A DNA stretch of 64,000 bases, taken from contig CAMNQF010000014.1 in NCBI GenBank assembly GCA_946548895.1, positions 1 to 64,000 of the forward strand. Reading direction: 5' to 3'. The notes beneath the pieces were generated by a model. That model was not told the DNA's origin. It ran no database searches and saw nothing but the letters and a program-made list of their open reading frames with translations. The position numbers and the translations under genes were made by a program. Every line of letters begins with the position of its first letter. Within the stretch, counting starts at the first letter, position 1. The stretch comes from an uncultured bacterium. Lineage in GTDB: Bacteria; Bacillota; Clostridia; Oscillospirales; Oscillospiraceae. Of the stretch, positions 20,604-31,093 are shown in pieces.

Positions 20604-20800
20604 TCGGTCGTTCTCCCTCTTTGGTATCGTTCCATGGCCTGATCCAGCAGGCCGCGCAGCAGTTCGAACCCTTTCTGCATATCCTGGCGCTGCCCGTCTG
20701 TGCAATCGTCCCCGGCGGAGCGCTCCGCCAGCTCCAGCATCCGCTCCAGCAGGTACTGCGCCTCGTCCAGCGCCTCCAGGCTCACATTGTCCATGTCCAT
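20600..20800 (-). CDS. Small conserved-looking protein (66 aa), translationally coupled to the CysC-like kinase
   Basis: MDMDNVSLEALDEAQYLLERMLELAERSAGDDCTDGQRQDMQKGFELLRGLLDQAMERYQRGRTTE; its TGA overlaps the kinase ATG (ATGA at 20600-20603). Confidence 0.6.
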   Translation of the reverse strand: MDMDNVSLEALDEAQYLLERMLELAERSAGDDCTDGQRQDMQKGFELLRGLLDQAMERYQRGRTTE

Positions 20801-20801
20801 C

Positions 20802-22826
20802 TCAGTGGTACAATGGCTGCTCCAGCAGCGCGGGGTCCAGCTCCAGCTTCGGCATCATCCGCAGGGGCTGGCCGTTTTTGTTCACGAACCGCAGGCCTTC
20901 CAGCAGAATTTTGGCGCTGTTCAGGCGGTTTTCGCCGTAACCCTTGATGCGGTCTTCCAGCAGCTGCTTCCGCACACGTTCTTCCAACTCCGCGTCCACA
21001 CGCACTCCGTCCTGAGAGACCTCCGCGTCTTTAAACAGCTTATACTGCGTTTCCCTTATATAATGATCTATCGTGGTAAAACCAGAGATCAACTCTTCCA
21101 CCTTCGCCTCATCCACCGATGCGCCGTCGTAGTATTGAAAGTCATAGCCGTAGTACTCGTAGGCGTCCCGCAGGAAGTACTCAATGAAATACCGCTCATC
21201 ATCGTTGACATACTCGTCGTAGGTACGGTAGACGGGCTCGGCGCCAAAGCCCGGCGCGCAGTTCTCTTCCCACATATAGAGCCGGCGCTCCACGGGCTTT
21301 CCGCCTTTGCTGCCATATGTCATGCTTTCCGTATATGGCAGATCCAAAAACGCGGCCAGCGCCATAAAAGTAGCTCTGCCATTGAGTTTGCCGTCCTCGA
21401 ACCGCACCAGCACGCTGTCCTTATACAGCCGGTCCTCCGGGTCGATCATAAAGCTGCGGTTGAGCACGCGCTCCATCACCGCGTCGCTAACCACCGTTTT
21501 TTCCTCATCTGAATCCGGGGCGTCCTCCTTTAGCGATTCCTCATACATATACTTCACCGTGGCCCCATGGCTGGTGGTAAAGCGGCGCATAGGCGTAAAT
21601 GTTTTGATATACTTGAACTGCCGGAAGATCCGGGACTGATGGATGACATCCGCGCTCTCCGATTCCAATACGGTCCGATTGCCGCTGCCCGCCCGCAGCT
21701 GGTAGACGATGTTGGGAAAGTGGGGCTGGAAAAAGAGGGCCGGAGCAATGCGGGATTCACTGCTCACAGTGGCTTCCACGCCCTCGCTGGCGAGAAACAA
21801 CGCCACCAGGGCATCCTTCTCCGTGCGGTCACGCAGGTAGTACAGCTCCCGCACCCGGCGGTCGTCCAAAAAGTTCGCAGTGTTCACCGCCTGCTGCACG
21901 TTCGCCGCGTTTGCCAACATATTCAGAAAATCCTCCACGGTCTTTTCCGTGTTAGTAAACATGACTGAATCAAAAACAATCAGATTGGGGTGCCCATCGA
22001 ACACCTCATTGAAGAAATCGCCGCCGTTGTGAGTGGACAGCTGGGTATGCCAGATCATTCGGTTTACCTCCCGGATACCGATGGGCTTTACCGGGTACTG
22101 GCTGTAGTCGATGCCGAACCGCTCCTTAAAGTCGATGGGATACTGCCCGATCTCGTCCCCGATCAGGAATACCAGCTTTTTGCTCTCCAGCAGCCTGCGC
22201 AGGTTTAGGCACTGCAAATAGGAGCAGAACACGCCCCAGTCCGTGTAGTGCAGGTAGATGTGGTTTTCCCGGCCGATGTACTCGCTGGGCCGAACGTTGT
22301 CCACCAGATATTCCAGCTCATACTGGGAAAACACGCCGGCGGCCAGAATGGGCTTGTCCAAATCCTTGAAGAAGTTCCGGCTCACCACCTGATTGCCGAA
22401 GTTTATAAACTCCCCGAACCGCTCCTCAGCCCGGAAAAAGGGGACGTAGCCGTTGTGGTCGTCGTAGGGGAAGAACTGAACGGGCAGCTTCTCAAACGGC
22501 ACAAAGTCTTTCCGAAACAGGTAGGGGTATTTGGACAGCAGCTTGCAGTTGCGCTCGTACCGCGACTTGAGCATTTTCACATTCGGCTCATAAAACACCG
22601 CCTCCATCAACGGCAGAATATCCGCCCGGTACAGCCCCTGATTATACAGGCCCACAAAACAGCCGTAGGAGATGCGGTAATCCCCGCCGTTTTGCAGGAT
22701 ATACGCCGCCGCTTCCATCTGCCCGATGGAATCCGCTCCCTGCTGCACGGCCAGCCCATAGGCGGTACAGGCGTCCTTTGCCTGGCCCAGGGCGGCCAGC
22801 TTGCGGGCAATTTCAATGGCTTCCAT
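20802..22826 (-). CDS. Large uncharacterised protein with possible sulfotransferase-like C-terminal segment
   Basis: Full-length ORF in the operon next to flagellin. 'DSVLVRFEDGKLNGRATFMALAAFLDLPY' resembles the C-terminal 'vrYEDL..dp..t...l..FLglp' block of sulfotransferases. Start at MEAIEIARKL. Confidence 0.5.
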   Translation of the reverse strand: MEAIEIARKLAALGQAKDACTAYGLAVQQGADSIGQMEAAAYILQNGGDYRISYGCFVGLYNQGLYRADILPLMEAVFYEPNVKMLKSRYERNCKLLSKYPYLFRKDFVPFEKLPVQFFPYDDHNGYVPFFRAEERFGEFINFGNQVVSRNFFKDLDKPILAAGVFSQYELEYLVDNVRPSEYIGRENHIYLHYTDWGVFCSYLQCLNLRRLLESKKLVFLIGDEIGQYPIDFKERFGIDYSQYPVKPIGIREVNRMIWHTQLSTHNGGDFFNEVFDGHPNLIVFDSVMFTNTEKTVEDFLNMLANAANVQQAVNTANFLDDRRVRELYYLRDRTEKDALVALFLASEGVEATVSSESRIAPALFFQPHFPNIVYQLRAGSGNRTVLESESADVIHQSRIFRQFKYIKTFTPMRRFTTSHGATVKYMYEESLKEDAPDSDEEKTVVSDAVMERVLNRSFMIDPEDRLYKDSVLVRFEDGKLNGRATFMALAAFLDLPYTESMTYGSKGGKPVERRLYMWEENCAPGFGAEPVYRTYDEYVNDDERYFIEYFLRDAYEYYGYDFQYYDGASVDEAKVEELISGFTTIDHYIRETQYKLFKDAEVSQDGVRVDAELEERVRKQLLEDRIKGYGENRLNSAKILLEGLRFVNKNGQPLRMMPKLELDPALLEQPLYH

Positions 22827-22910
22827 GGTCGTGTGCCTCCTTTGATTGGTCATGGCGCTTGGGACAGCCGCGGCGCGGCGGCGGTTCTCCCCAACGCCAC
22901 CTGGGCAGCA

Positions 22911-22941
22911 AAACGGGGGCGGGCATTGCCCGCCCCCGGTT
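22911..22941 (-). terminator. Rho-independent terminator downstream of flagellin
   Basis: Minus strand CGGGGGCGGGC-AAT-GCCCGCCCCCG followed by TTTT; perfect 11-bp stem. Confidence 0.85.
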
Positions 22942-22983
22942 TGTTGCTTCTTGCTAATCGCGCTGACGCGTTCCGCGCTGAAC

Positions 22984-24963
22984 TTACTGCAGCAGCTGGA
23001 GCACGCCCTGGGGCACCTGGTTGGCCTGAGCCAGCATGGCCTGGGCGGACTGGATCAGGATGTTGTTCTTGGTGTACTTCATCATCTCGGCGGCCACGTC
23101 GGTGTCGCGGATGGTGGACTCGGCGTCCTGGATGTTCTCAGTCATGACGCTCAGGTTGTTGATGGTGTGGTCCAGACGGTTCTGGGTGGCGCCCAGAGTA
23201 CCGCGGACGTCAGACACCTGGTTGATGGCCTTCTTGATGATATCCACGGCGGCGGCGGCGCTGTCCTGGTCGGCGATGGACATACTATCCAGGCCCAGGG
23301 AGGCCACGTGCATATCGCCGATGGACACGTTCAACTGGTTGAACTTGTCGGCGGTGTCGCCAATCTGGAGGGTCAGGCCCTTCTGGGCTTCCTTAGCCTC
23401 GGTGGTGGTGGTGCTGGTCACTTCCATCTTGAAGTTGGCGGCCAGCTTCTCCAGGCTGTCGAAAGCCAGACCATCGCCGTTGGCGCTGCCGATAGCGGCA
23501 TCCTTGTCATAAACACGGACACGCTGAATAGCCAGGCCGGTGGGGAAGCCCTGGCTGCTGTCGCTGACGCCGATCTGGAACTTCACGTTGCGCTCGTTGC
23601 CGCTGGCGTCCAGATACTTCATGTTGACCTCGGGGCCAATGGTCTTGCTGATCTTGGACAGAGCGGTGTTCAGGTCATCGCCTTCATCCAGGTTCACAAC
23701 AATCTCGCCCTTGTCAGTGGCGCTGCCGTTGGCGTTGGTCTTGACGGTGCTGCTGGTGCCTACGCGGAGAACGATGGAGTGGGTGCCGATGGCGATCTTA
23801 GTGCCGTCCTTGATGTCGCTCTCCTTGATCTCGAACACGGTGTTGGCTTTCTTCGCGTTGGCGGCAGAGACGCCGGCAGTGATGGTCACGGTACCCACCT
23901 TAATGGAATAATCGCCCTCAACATTGTTGATGCTGCCCGCATCAGGATCCTTCAAGCTGATCTCGAACTTGCCAGTATCCGGGCCCTGGAAGGACACATT
24001 CACATCGAAGTTGGAACGGGCCTGATCGGCGTTCTGAGGTTCATCCTGCTGCATGAACACCAACTTGTTGCCGTCGATCTTCATCTTCCACGCGGTGCCG
24101 TTGAGCATGACCTTGCCGTCGCCGCCACCGATAGTGTTAGTGCCCTTATCAGCATCCGGCGCCTTCTGGTCAATGTAGTTCTCGTGATTCTTCAGGATGG
24201 ACTTCATAATGTCCGCATACCCAATCGTACCAGTAGTCGTATTGAAGGAGAGACCGGAGGCCATGGTCTTCAGCTCCAGATCGCCGACCTTGATAGTGAT
24301 CGTGCCGCTGGCCGTATGAGCAGCGTTATCAATGGCACCGGTAGTCTTAAAGGTCATGGTGGACAGGTCGATAGCAAAGGTAGCGGGAGTGGCCTTGCCG
24401 CCCAGGCCGTCCAGAATGGTGTTGACACCCGCGTTGTCATAGGGCTTGCCGCTCTGCATGACGCTCTTGATGATGCGGTCCATGCCGGTGATGTTCTCGG
24501 TCACGGTCTTGCTGGATGCCTCGACGGCGTCGGTGATGGCCATGGAGCCGTCCAGCAGCTTGATGCCGTTGAAGTTGGCGCTGTCGGCGATACGGTCGAT
24601 CTCGCTCTTCAGCTGGTCAACTTCCTTCTGCAGCTGGGCGCGGTCAGTGGTGTTGTCGTAGGTGCCGTTGGCGGACTGGGTGGCCAGCTCCACCATACGG
24701 TTGAGCATATCATGGACCTCGGTCAGAGCACCCTCGGCGGTCTGCACCAGGCTGATGCCGTCCTTGGCGTTCTTCTGAGCGGTCTCCAGGCCGGTGATCT
24801 GAGCGCGCATCTTCTCAGAAATGGCCAGACCAGCGGCGTCGTCGCCAGCGCGGTTGATCTTGTAGCCGGAGGAGAGCTTCTCCAGACTGGACTTCATGGC
24901 GTTGACGTTGTTAGTGTAGTTGCGGTAGGCATTCATAGCCATAATATTGTGCTGAATACGCAT
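22984..24963 (-). CDS. fliC: Flagellin (long, with expanded central domain)
   Basis: [57 protein letters not shown]-terminus; C-terminus [68 protein letters not shown]. Confidence 0.97.
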   Translation of the reverse strand: MRIQHNIMAMNAYRNYTNNVNAMKSSLEKLSSGYKINRAGDDAAGLAISEKMRAQITGLETAQKNAKDGISLVQTAEGALTEVHDMLNRMVELATQSANGTYDNTTDRAQLQKEVDQLKSEIDRIADSANFNGIKLLDGSMAITDAVEASSKTVTENITGMDRIIKSVMQSGKPYDNAGVNTILDGLGGKATPATFAIDLSTMTFKTTGAIDNAAHTASGTITIKVGDLELKTMASGLSFNTTTGTIGYADIMKSILKNHENYIDQKAPDADKGTNTIGGGDGKVMLNGTAWKMKIDGNKLVFMQQDEPQNADQARSNFDVNVSFQGPDTGKFEISLKDPDAGSINNVEGDYSIKVGTVTITAGVSAANAKKANTVFEIKESDIKDGTKIAIGTHSIVLRVGTSSTVKTNANGSATDKGEIVVNLDEGDDLNTALSKISKTIGPEVNMKYLDASGNERNVKFQIGVSDSSQGFPTGLAIQRVRVYDKDAAIGSANGDGLAFDSLEKLAANFKMEVTSTTTTEAKEAQKGLTLQIGDTADKFNQLNVSIGDMHVASLGLDSMSIADQDSAAAAVDIIKKAINQVSDVRGTLGATQNRLDHTINNLSVMTENIQDAESTIRDTDVAAEMMKYTKNNILIQSAQAMLAQANQVPQGVLQLLQ

Positions 24964-25298
24964 GATACAAACTCCTTTTATAAATTTTTTTATGTGCCTT
25001 GGCCATCCATTGCCTCTGCACATTGGGGCTTCCGTCCGCCCTGAACGACCTGGCCGGGGCGTCCAGTTTGCACGGCGCTGGGGATATATTTCAACCGGCC
25101 CGGAACCGGGTGAAATCTAATATAGGGATAATATTATGTTTATGCCAGGAACCAATGCCTGCAAAAAAGTTCCCGGCACCGTTCATTTATTTATTCGGCC
25201 GCGATTTCAAAAAGTTTATACCTTTCGCGGAATTTTTTCTCCGCACATTTTTCAGCCGCCCCACAACGCGCAATTCCCCCTGTGCTGTGCCGGCCGTT

Positions 25299-26162
25299 TC
25301 ACTGCGGCCGCCAGTTGGAATTGAAGCGCAGACGTGCCCGCATGAACGATTCGGACGCCTGTTTGGCGTGATTGACCAGCAGGGACAGTTCCTTGTCCAC
25401 AGGGTAAATCCGGCCCGCGGTATACCGTTCTGACATGACATACAATCCGTGCCACCCGTTTTCTCTATAATCCTCTCCGCCGCCGTTGACCATCTCCTGG
25501 AACTTTGGCATCGCTAAAAAGGCGCCGTCCAGCGCGACCGCAACCGACCAAAAGGAGGCGTCCATCGCCTGCCGGGACGGCTCACGGTCCCGTGTTACGC
25601 GGTCTCGAATGCTGGTTTTCGATTGAATGCACCCGAACACGTAGTGGTGTTCCTGCCAGCTGGAGACGGCGTACAGGTCGAAAACGTCCGTGTGGATTCT
25701 CTGGTTGAGCCAAAGCATATCCGTCTCATCGTTGTGCACGCCTCCCGCGTGGATCATCTCGCTCAACTCGCGCTGCAGGAGGAATTGGATCCCGCACTCC
25801 CGCAGCGCCGGGTTGGCCGTCTCGCCAATAAACGCCTCAAACGCGTGGCCGCTGGCCTTTTTCCAGCTCTGGTCGGCAGAAATTACCCGCGCGATGATCT
25901 CCTCGTCGATCGCGTTCAAATCCGCAATGCCCGCCTTCCGCTTTAAATGCGCCACATAGATCGCGCGCCACAGCGCCGCCGCCTCATACCGGGGAGCAAA
26001 TCTTGCCAGGGCCTGCTTAAAGGCCTCCTTCATTGCAAGCTTTTGCGCGTCCCGTTCCGCGGAAACGCACGCCGCCTGTGAAGTCCGCCCCCGCAGAAGC
26101 CGCCTGTACGCGTTCGCGAAGATTTCATTATATTTTCGCTGGCAAAACTCTTGGTATGTCAT
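25299..26162 (-). CDS. Type II restriction endonuclease, BsaWI-family-like
   Basis: Overlaps the downstream end of a C5-MTase gene; contains SGHAFEAFIGE...CIQSKTSIRDRVTRDREPS, which I associate with BsaWI-type (CCGG-core) enzymes. Confidence 0.65.
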   Translation of the reverse strand: MTYQEFCQRKYNEIFANAYRRLLRGRTSQAACVSAERDAQKLAMKEAFKQALARFAPRYEAAALWRAIYVAHLKRKAGIADLNAIDEEIIARVISADQSWKKASGHAFEAFIGETANPALRECGIQFLLQRELSEMIHAGGVHNDETDMLWLNQRIHTDVFDLYAVSSWQEHHYVFGCIQSKTSIRDRVTRDREPSRQAMDASFWSVAVALDGAFLAMPKFQEMVNGGGEDYRENGWHGLYVMSERYTAGRIYPVDKELSLLVNHAKQASESFMRARLRFNSNWRPQ

Positions 26163-26215
26163 ATTCCAATCCTCCTGTGCTGGCTCCCGGCCCCGAAACG
26201 GCGCGGCGGCGGCTC

Positions 26216-27412
26216 TCATGCCCCCGCGCTGTCCCCGCCCTCCAAAATGGACTGAATTTGTTTTCCCCAGGCATATGCCAGCAGAGGCGGCACGGCGTCG
26301 CCAATCTGCTCATATTTGTCCTGGACCGTTCGGTCAATGTGCGGCACCAAGTAGGGGCCGCCGCAGAAGTCGTAGGAATCCGGAAAGGATTGCAGCCGCG
26401 CGCATTCCCGGACCGTGAGCGCCCGGTCGTACGCGGGATGCACAAATTCGTCCAGGCAGTGGCTGGTGACGGTCGGGGACGGCTCCGACGCGATCAGCCG
26501 GTAATTCCGTTTGATAAACATTTTCTTTGGAAGCACCCTCCGGGCCTGCAGCTCCTCCCGCTCGGCGCCTGAATAGCGGTCGAACAGGTCTTTCAGGCTT
26601 TCCCCGGGCCTCAGCAGCCCGAACCGCTCAATGGTGCAGGCCCGGTGCTTCATGGGCCGGTGATAAGTTATTTTGGGCGTCCCCGTCGTGCGCTTCCAGA
26701 AGCCGTCATCCCTCATCAGCTTGGAATAATCGGAGCTCGATTTCAGATACGCCGTTCTTTCCCGGCCGGAATTCGGAACGACATTGGGAATGTCAATGAA
26801 GGCGTCCTTTACCGTAACCGCCGCTGCCGCCGTAGGCCGCGGCGGCGCGAGGACATAATTTTTCTCTTTTGCGGCAAGGAGAAAAAAACGGTTGCGTTTT
26901 TGGGGAACGCCATACTGCGCCGCGTTTAGGACAAACTCCTGCATATTCTCGTATCCGGCTTCCGCGAGCTCTCTCTTTATCAGCGATACAACCAGCTCGG
27001 AGGAACCCTTTTCCACCTTTTTCGTGGTAATTGCCGGAACATTTTCAAACAAAATCATCTTTGCCTTGCACATCTTCGCGATGCGGATGCCTTCGCGGAA
27101 GAGCAGCTGCCTGTCGTCATAGAAGGACCGCGAACGGTTGCCCGCGGTGGAAAACGTTTCGCAAGGCATACCCGACGAGACCAGGTCAACCCCTTCTTTG
27201 GGGATATAGGGGAGAATTTGATCCGCGGTGACGTCGCGGATGTCAGAATGGATGACGTGGACCTCCGGGTGGTTGGCCCGGTAGGTATCCACACAGCTTT
27301 TTATGTACTCTATGGCGGCCAGCGTTTGGATGCCCGCCGCGTGAAAACCGGTGCATATTCCTCCCGGCCCGCTGAAACAGTCGATGTGTGTGATTGTCCT
27401 CATGGCGCTCAC
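26216..27412 (-). CDS. DNA (cytosine-5) methyltransferase
   Basis: THIDCFSGPGGICTGFHAAGI (motif I), DLVSSGMPCETFSTAGN (PC motif IV), ENVPAI (motif VI), C-terminal QIGDAVPPLLA (motif X). Confidence 0.93.
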   Translation of the reverse strand: MSAMRTITHIDCFSGPGGICTGFHAAGIQTLAAIEYIKSCVDTYRANHPEVHVIHSDIRDVTADQILPYIPKEGVDLVSSGMPCETFSTAGNRSRSFYDDRQLLFREGIRIAKMCKAKMILFENVPAITTKKVEKGSSELVVSLIKRELAEAGYENMQEFVLNAAQYGVPQKRNRFFLLAAKEKNYVLAPPRPTAAAAVTVKDAFIDIPNVVPNSGRERTAYLKSSSDYSKLMRDDGFWKRTTGTPKITYHRPMKHRACTIERFGLLRPGESLKDLFDRYSGAEREELQARRVLPKKMFIKRNYRLIASEPSPTVTSHCLDEFVHPAYDRALTVRECARLQSFPDSYDFCGGPYLVPHIDRTVQDKYEQIGDAVPPLLAYAWGKQIQSILEGGDSAGA

Positions 27413-27582
27413 CGTTCCCCGGCAGCTGGTTGGGCAACCGCGTTAGTACTGATGCGCGCCGCGCCGCGCCGCTGGGTCCTGTTCATATTTCGGCCGGTCA
27501 GCAGCTTCCAAAGCTTATGGCAGGTAACGGGCATACGATCATCCTCCTATTAACAGCATTATGCTATAGCGCAGGAGAAAAA

Positions 27583-28923
27583 TCAAGATAATTCCGCGCA
27601 TTGGTTCCAAACCCCGCGCCGGTAGAACGCGAAAGAGCACACCGTGGCGACAGACCACCCAACCGGCCAGGCGCACCAGATGCCCGTCGCGCCAAGGGGC
27701 GTCCTGGCCAGGAAAACCGCCAGCGCCACCCGGATCATCAGGTCGGTAAAGGTGGCGATCATGAACTTGTCCATCATGCCGGAGCCCCGCAGAACGCCGT
27801 CCGCCACCAGCTTGGCCGAGACGACGAAATAAAACGGGGAGAGGATGCGCAGGAACGTGACCCCGGTTTGCAGCGCCTCCGCCGTGGGCTCGTTCAGGAA
27901 CAGGCCCAGGACGAGCCGCCCCCCGAAGAAATACAGCAGCGCCAAGGGGAGGCTCAACAGCCACACCAGCTTGAGGCCCGCCCGGAGCCCGTCTTTGACG
28001 CGCGGCAGCTTCTTCGCGCCCAGGTTCTGGGCCGTATAGTTGGAGATGCCGTTGCCCAGGGTGGTAAAGGAGGTAATGACCAGGTTGTTCAGCTTCACCG
28101 CCGCAGAATATCCGGCCATCACGCCGGTGCCAAAGCCGTTGATGACCCCTTGGATGACGATGTTGCCCACGGAGATGAAGCTCTGCTGCAGGATGCTGGG
28201 AATGGCGATCACGGCAATCTGCTTGAGGATGGGAAAGGAGAACAGCTCCGGCTTCCCCTCCGCCTTGATCCGCCTCAGCCGCAGGGCTACCGCGGCCACG
28301 GCCAGCGCGCAGCTGGCGCCCTGGCAGAGGAACGTGGCCCAGGCCACGCCCGCCACCCCCATCTGGAAGGCGGTGACAAATAGGATGTCCACCGCGATGT
28401 TGGCGGTGGAGGAGGCGGCCAGGAAGAAGAACGGCGTGCGGGAGTCCCCCAGGGCGGAGAAAATGCCGGTGGCGATGTTATAGAAAAACACGAAGGGGAG
28501 GCCCCGGATGTATATGTCCAGGTACAGCTTGGAATCGGCAAAGGCCTCCGCCGGGGTGCGGATCAGCCTCAGCAGCGCGCCGCAGGACAGCATACCCGCC
28601 GCCATAATGGCGGCGCACAGGGCGGCGCTGGCGATGCAGGCGGTGGAAACGGCGGTTTTGACCTTTCCGTACTCCCTGGCGCCGAAGAACTGGGAGACGA
28701 TGACGGAACAGCCGATGTTGCAGCCAAAGGCGAAGGCGATGAAAATCAGCGTCACCTCGTAGCTGTTGCCCACCGAGGCCAGCGCGTTCTCCCCGATGAA
28801 CTGGCCCGCCACCAGGCTGTCGGCGATGTTATAGAGCTGCTGGAAGATGATGCTCCCAAACAGCGGGAGGCAGAAGTTCCACAATACCCGGGACGGCTTT
28901 CCCACCGTCAAGTCCGTATTCAT
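27583..28923 (-). CDS. MATE-family efflux transporter
   Basis: MNTDLTVGKPSRVLWNFCLPLFGSIIFQQLYNIADSLVAGQFIGENALASVG. Confidence 0.93.
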   Translation of the reverse strand: MNTDLTVGKPSRVLWNFCLPLFGSIIFQQLYNIADSLVAGQFIGENALASVGNSYEVTLIFIAFAFGCNIGCSVIVSQFFGAREYGKVKTAVSTACIASAALCAAIMAAGMLSCGALLRLIRTPAEAFADSKLYLDIYIRGLPFVFFYNIATGIFSALGDSRTPFFFLAASSTANIAVDILFVTAFQMGVAGVAWATFLCQGASCALAVAAVALRLRRIKAEGKPELFSFPILKQIAVIAIPSILQQSFISVGNIVIQGVINGFGTGVMAGYSAAVKLNNLVITSFTTLGNGISNYTAQNLGAKKLPRVKDGLRAGLKLVWLLSLPLALLYFFGGRLVLGLFLNEPTAEALQTGVTFLRILSPFYFVVSAKLVADGVLRGSGMMDKFMIATFTDLMIRVALAVFLARTPLGATGIWCAWPVGWSVATVCSFAFYRRGVWNQCAELS

Positions 28924-29058
28924 AAAGACCCTTCTTTCTTCTTGTTGGGCTGGCGCGCCGGTTGACTTTCCGGCGGGGTTTTATTATACTGGTTCGCAAG
29001 TATATTGAAAAATATAAATCCTGTCCCTTTTATATATCAAAATGATATGGTGAGCGGC

Positions 29059-29943
29059 ATGAATATCAGCTATGACAGCTATCGGATTTTTTACTATGTG
29101 GCCAAATATCAAAATGTCACCCAGGCGGCCGGCCGCCTGATGAACAGCCAGCCCAACATCACAAGGGCCATAAAAAACCTGGAGGGAGCGCTGGGGTGCC
29201 AGCTGTTTCTCCGCTCCAACCGCGGCGTCCGGCTCACGCCAGAGGGGGAAAAACTGTACGCCCATGTCGCGCCCGCCGTTGAGCACATTCAAGCGGGCGA
29301 GGAGGCCGTCGCGGCGGACCAAAGCCTGCAAAGCGGCATTGTCACCGTCGCGGCCAGCGAGATCGCGCTGCGCTGCTGCCTGCTGCCGGTGCTGGGGGAA
29401 TATAGGCGGAACTATCCGGGCGTCCGCATCCGGGTTTCCAGCCACTCCACCGCCCAGGCGGCCGCCGCGCTGCGGGACGGCTTGGCCGATTTTGCGGTGG
29501 TCACCGCGGCGGATGACCTCCCGAAGGGCCTGACCCAGCGCCGGGTGAAGGATATACAGGAGGTGCCCGTCTGCGGGGAGGCGTTTTCCTTCCTCCAGGG
29601 CAAACCGCTGACCATAAAAGAGCTGTCCCAGTATCCGCTCATCGGCCTCGGCCCGGACACCGCGTCCTTCCGCTTTTTCAGCCGGTTTTTTTCCCGGCAC
29701 CGGCAGCCCTTCCATTTGGATATCGAAACCGCGTCTGCGGACCAGATTCTTCCCTTCGTCCGGGAGGGGCTGGGCATCGGCTTTGTGCCGGAGGAATTTC
29801 TTCAGGAAATATCGCCCCGCGCGTCGGTTCGGGTTCTTTCCCTGGCGGTCCCCATCCCGAAGCGCCCTGTCCTGCTCCTGAAGCGGGAACGGCAGGTCCT
29901 GAGCGCCGCGGCGCGAAAGCTGAACCGAATGATCCTGCCCTGA
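29059..29943 (+). CDS. LysR-family transcriptional regulator
   Basis: YRIFYYVAKYQNVTQAAGRLMNSQPNITRAIKNLEGALGCQLFLRSNRGVRLTPEGEKL HTH. Confidence 0.92.
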   Translation: MNISYDSYRIFYYVAKYQNVTQAAGRLMNSQPNITRAIKNLEGALGCQLFLRSNRGVRLTPEGEKLYAHVAPAVEHIQAGEEAVAADQSLQSGIVTVAASEIALRCCLLPVLGEYRRNYPGVRIRVSSHSTAQAAAALRDGLADFAVVTAADDLPKGLTQRRVKDIQEVPVCGEAFSFLQGKPLTIKELSQYPLIGLGPDTASFRFFSRFFSRHRQPFHLDIETASADQILPFVREGLGIGFVPEEFLQEISPRASVRVLSLAVPIPKRPVLLLKRERQVLSAAARKLNRMILP

Positions 29944-30110
29944 CGCCTCTTTGGCTTCGCGGCTGCGGCTGGATAAAAAAGCGGCCCCCTTCCGTGAAAT
30001 TGCCCACCCCCGCAGCCGCGCCCCTATTTTGAAAAATTGTCCCCATTCTCTTGACGGGGAACAGCTCGCTCCGTATCATAAAGCAAATGCGAATAGACGG
30101 AGGATTCCAT

Positions 30111-30962
30111 ATGCGGTCCACAGACGCCCTGATTGCCCCCGGCTCCGATTACTATATCTATACGCCCAGCGCCCAGGCCCAGGGACTGTTCCTCTATCCG
30201 CTCATTGTGGGGCATTTTCAATATTTGCCCGGCTATTGCCTGCGCAGGGCCTCCCTGGACAGCTTTCTCGTCATGCGCGTGATCCGGGGCGGCTGCGAGG
30301 TGGATTGCGGCGGGCGGCGCTTCCGCGCCCGGGAGGGGCAGGTGGTGGCGCTGGACTGCTACGCCCCCCACGCCTACCACACCAGCGGCGGCTGGGAGGC
30401 GGAATGGCTCCACTTCGACGGGCCCTGCGCCCGGGGCTATTTCGACGCCGTCACAGGCGGGGACAGCCCGGTGATCTCACTGAAAAACAGCTACCGCTTT
30501 GAGAAAAACCTGCATAAAATCTATACCCAGTTCCGGGAGGCCGCCCCCGTCCGGGAGGCCATGCTGAACAACTACATTGTGAACCTCCTCACCGAGCTGC
30601 TGGTGGGCCGGGAGGAGGCCAGCCCCGGCGCCCGGTCCGCCGGCATCATTGAGGACAGCGTCGCCTACATCAACGGCCACCTGGCCCAGGAGCTCTCCCT
30701 GGAGGACCTGGCCGCCCAGGCGGCGCTGAGCCCCTTCTATTTCAGCCGCCTGTTCAAAAAGGAGACCGGCTTCTCCCCCCACCAATATATCCTGGCCGCC
30801 CGGATCAGCAGCGCGAAATTCCTCCTCCAGAGCACCGGCGGCTCTGTAAAAAGGATCTGCTTCACCGTGGGCTTCACCAGCGAGAGCAGCTTCTGCACCG
30901 CCTTTAAAAGGGAGACGGGGCTGACGCCCTCGGAGTACCGGGCGCGGGTTATGGAGCCGTAA
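30111..30962 (+). CDS. AraC-family transcriptional regulator
   Basis: Cupin-like N-terminus; C-terminal double HTH LSLEDLAAQAALSPFYFSRLFKKETGFSPHQYI...GFTSESSFCTAFKRETGLTPSEYR. Confidence 0.93.
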   Translation: MRSTDALIAPGSDYYIYTPSAQAQGLFLYPLIVGHFQYLPGYCLRRASLDSFLVMRVIRGGCEVDCGGRRFRAREGQVVALDCYAPHAYHTSGGWEAEWLHFDGPCARGYFDAVTGGDSPVISLKNSYRFEKNLHKIYTQFREAAPVREAMLNNYIVNLLTELLVGREEASPGARSAGIIEDSVAYINGHLAQELSLEDLAAQAALSPFYFSRLFKKETGFSPHQYILAARISSAKFLLQSTGGSVKRICFTVGFTSESSFCTAFKRETGLTPSEYRARVMEP

Positions 30963-31093
30963 ACAGCAAGAAGCGAAAATAGCTGGGCAATCCGCGGGAA
31001 TGACACGCCTCTCCCGGCGCGGTATGATAGAAATCACTCTGCCGGCATCTCCCGGCAAAAGCAGCTTCAAGCACAGAAAGGCGGCCTGCAATT

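Noticed and set aside
22846-25044. 732-aa plus-strand ORF rich in G, H, V, L and A
   Set aside because: Exact antisense of flagellin; repetitive look is due to flagellin codon bias, not a repeat protein.
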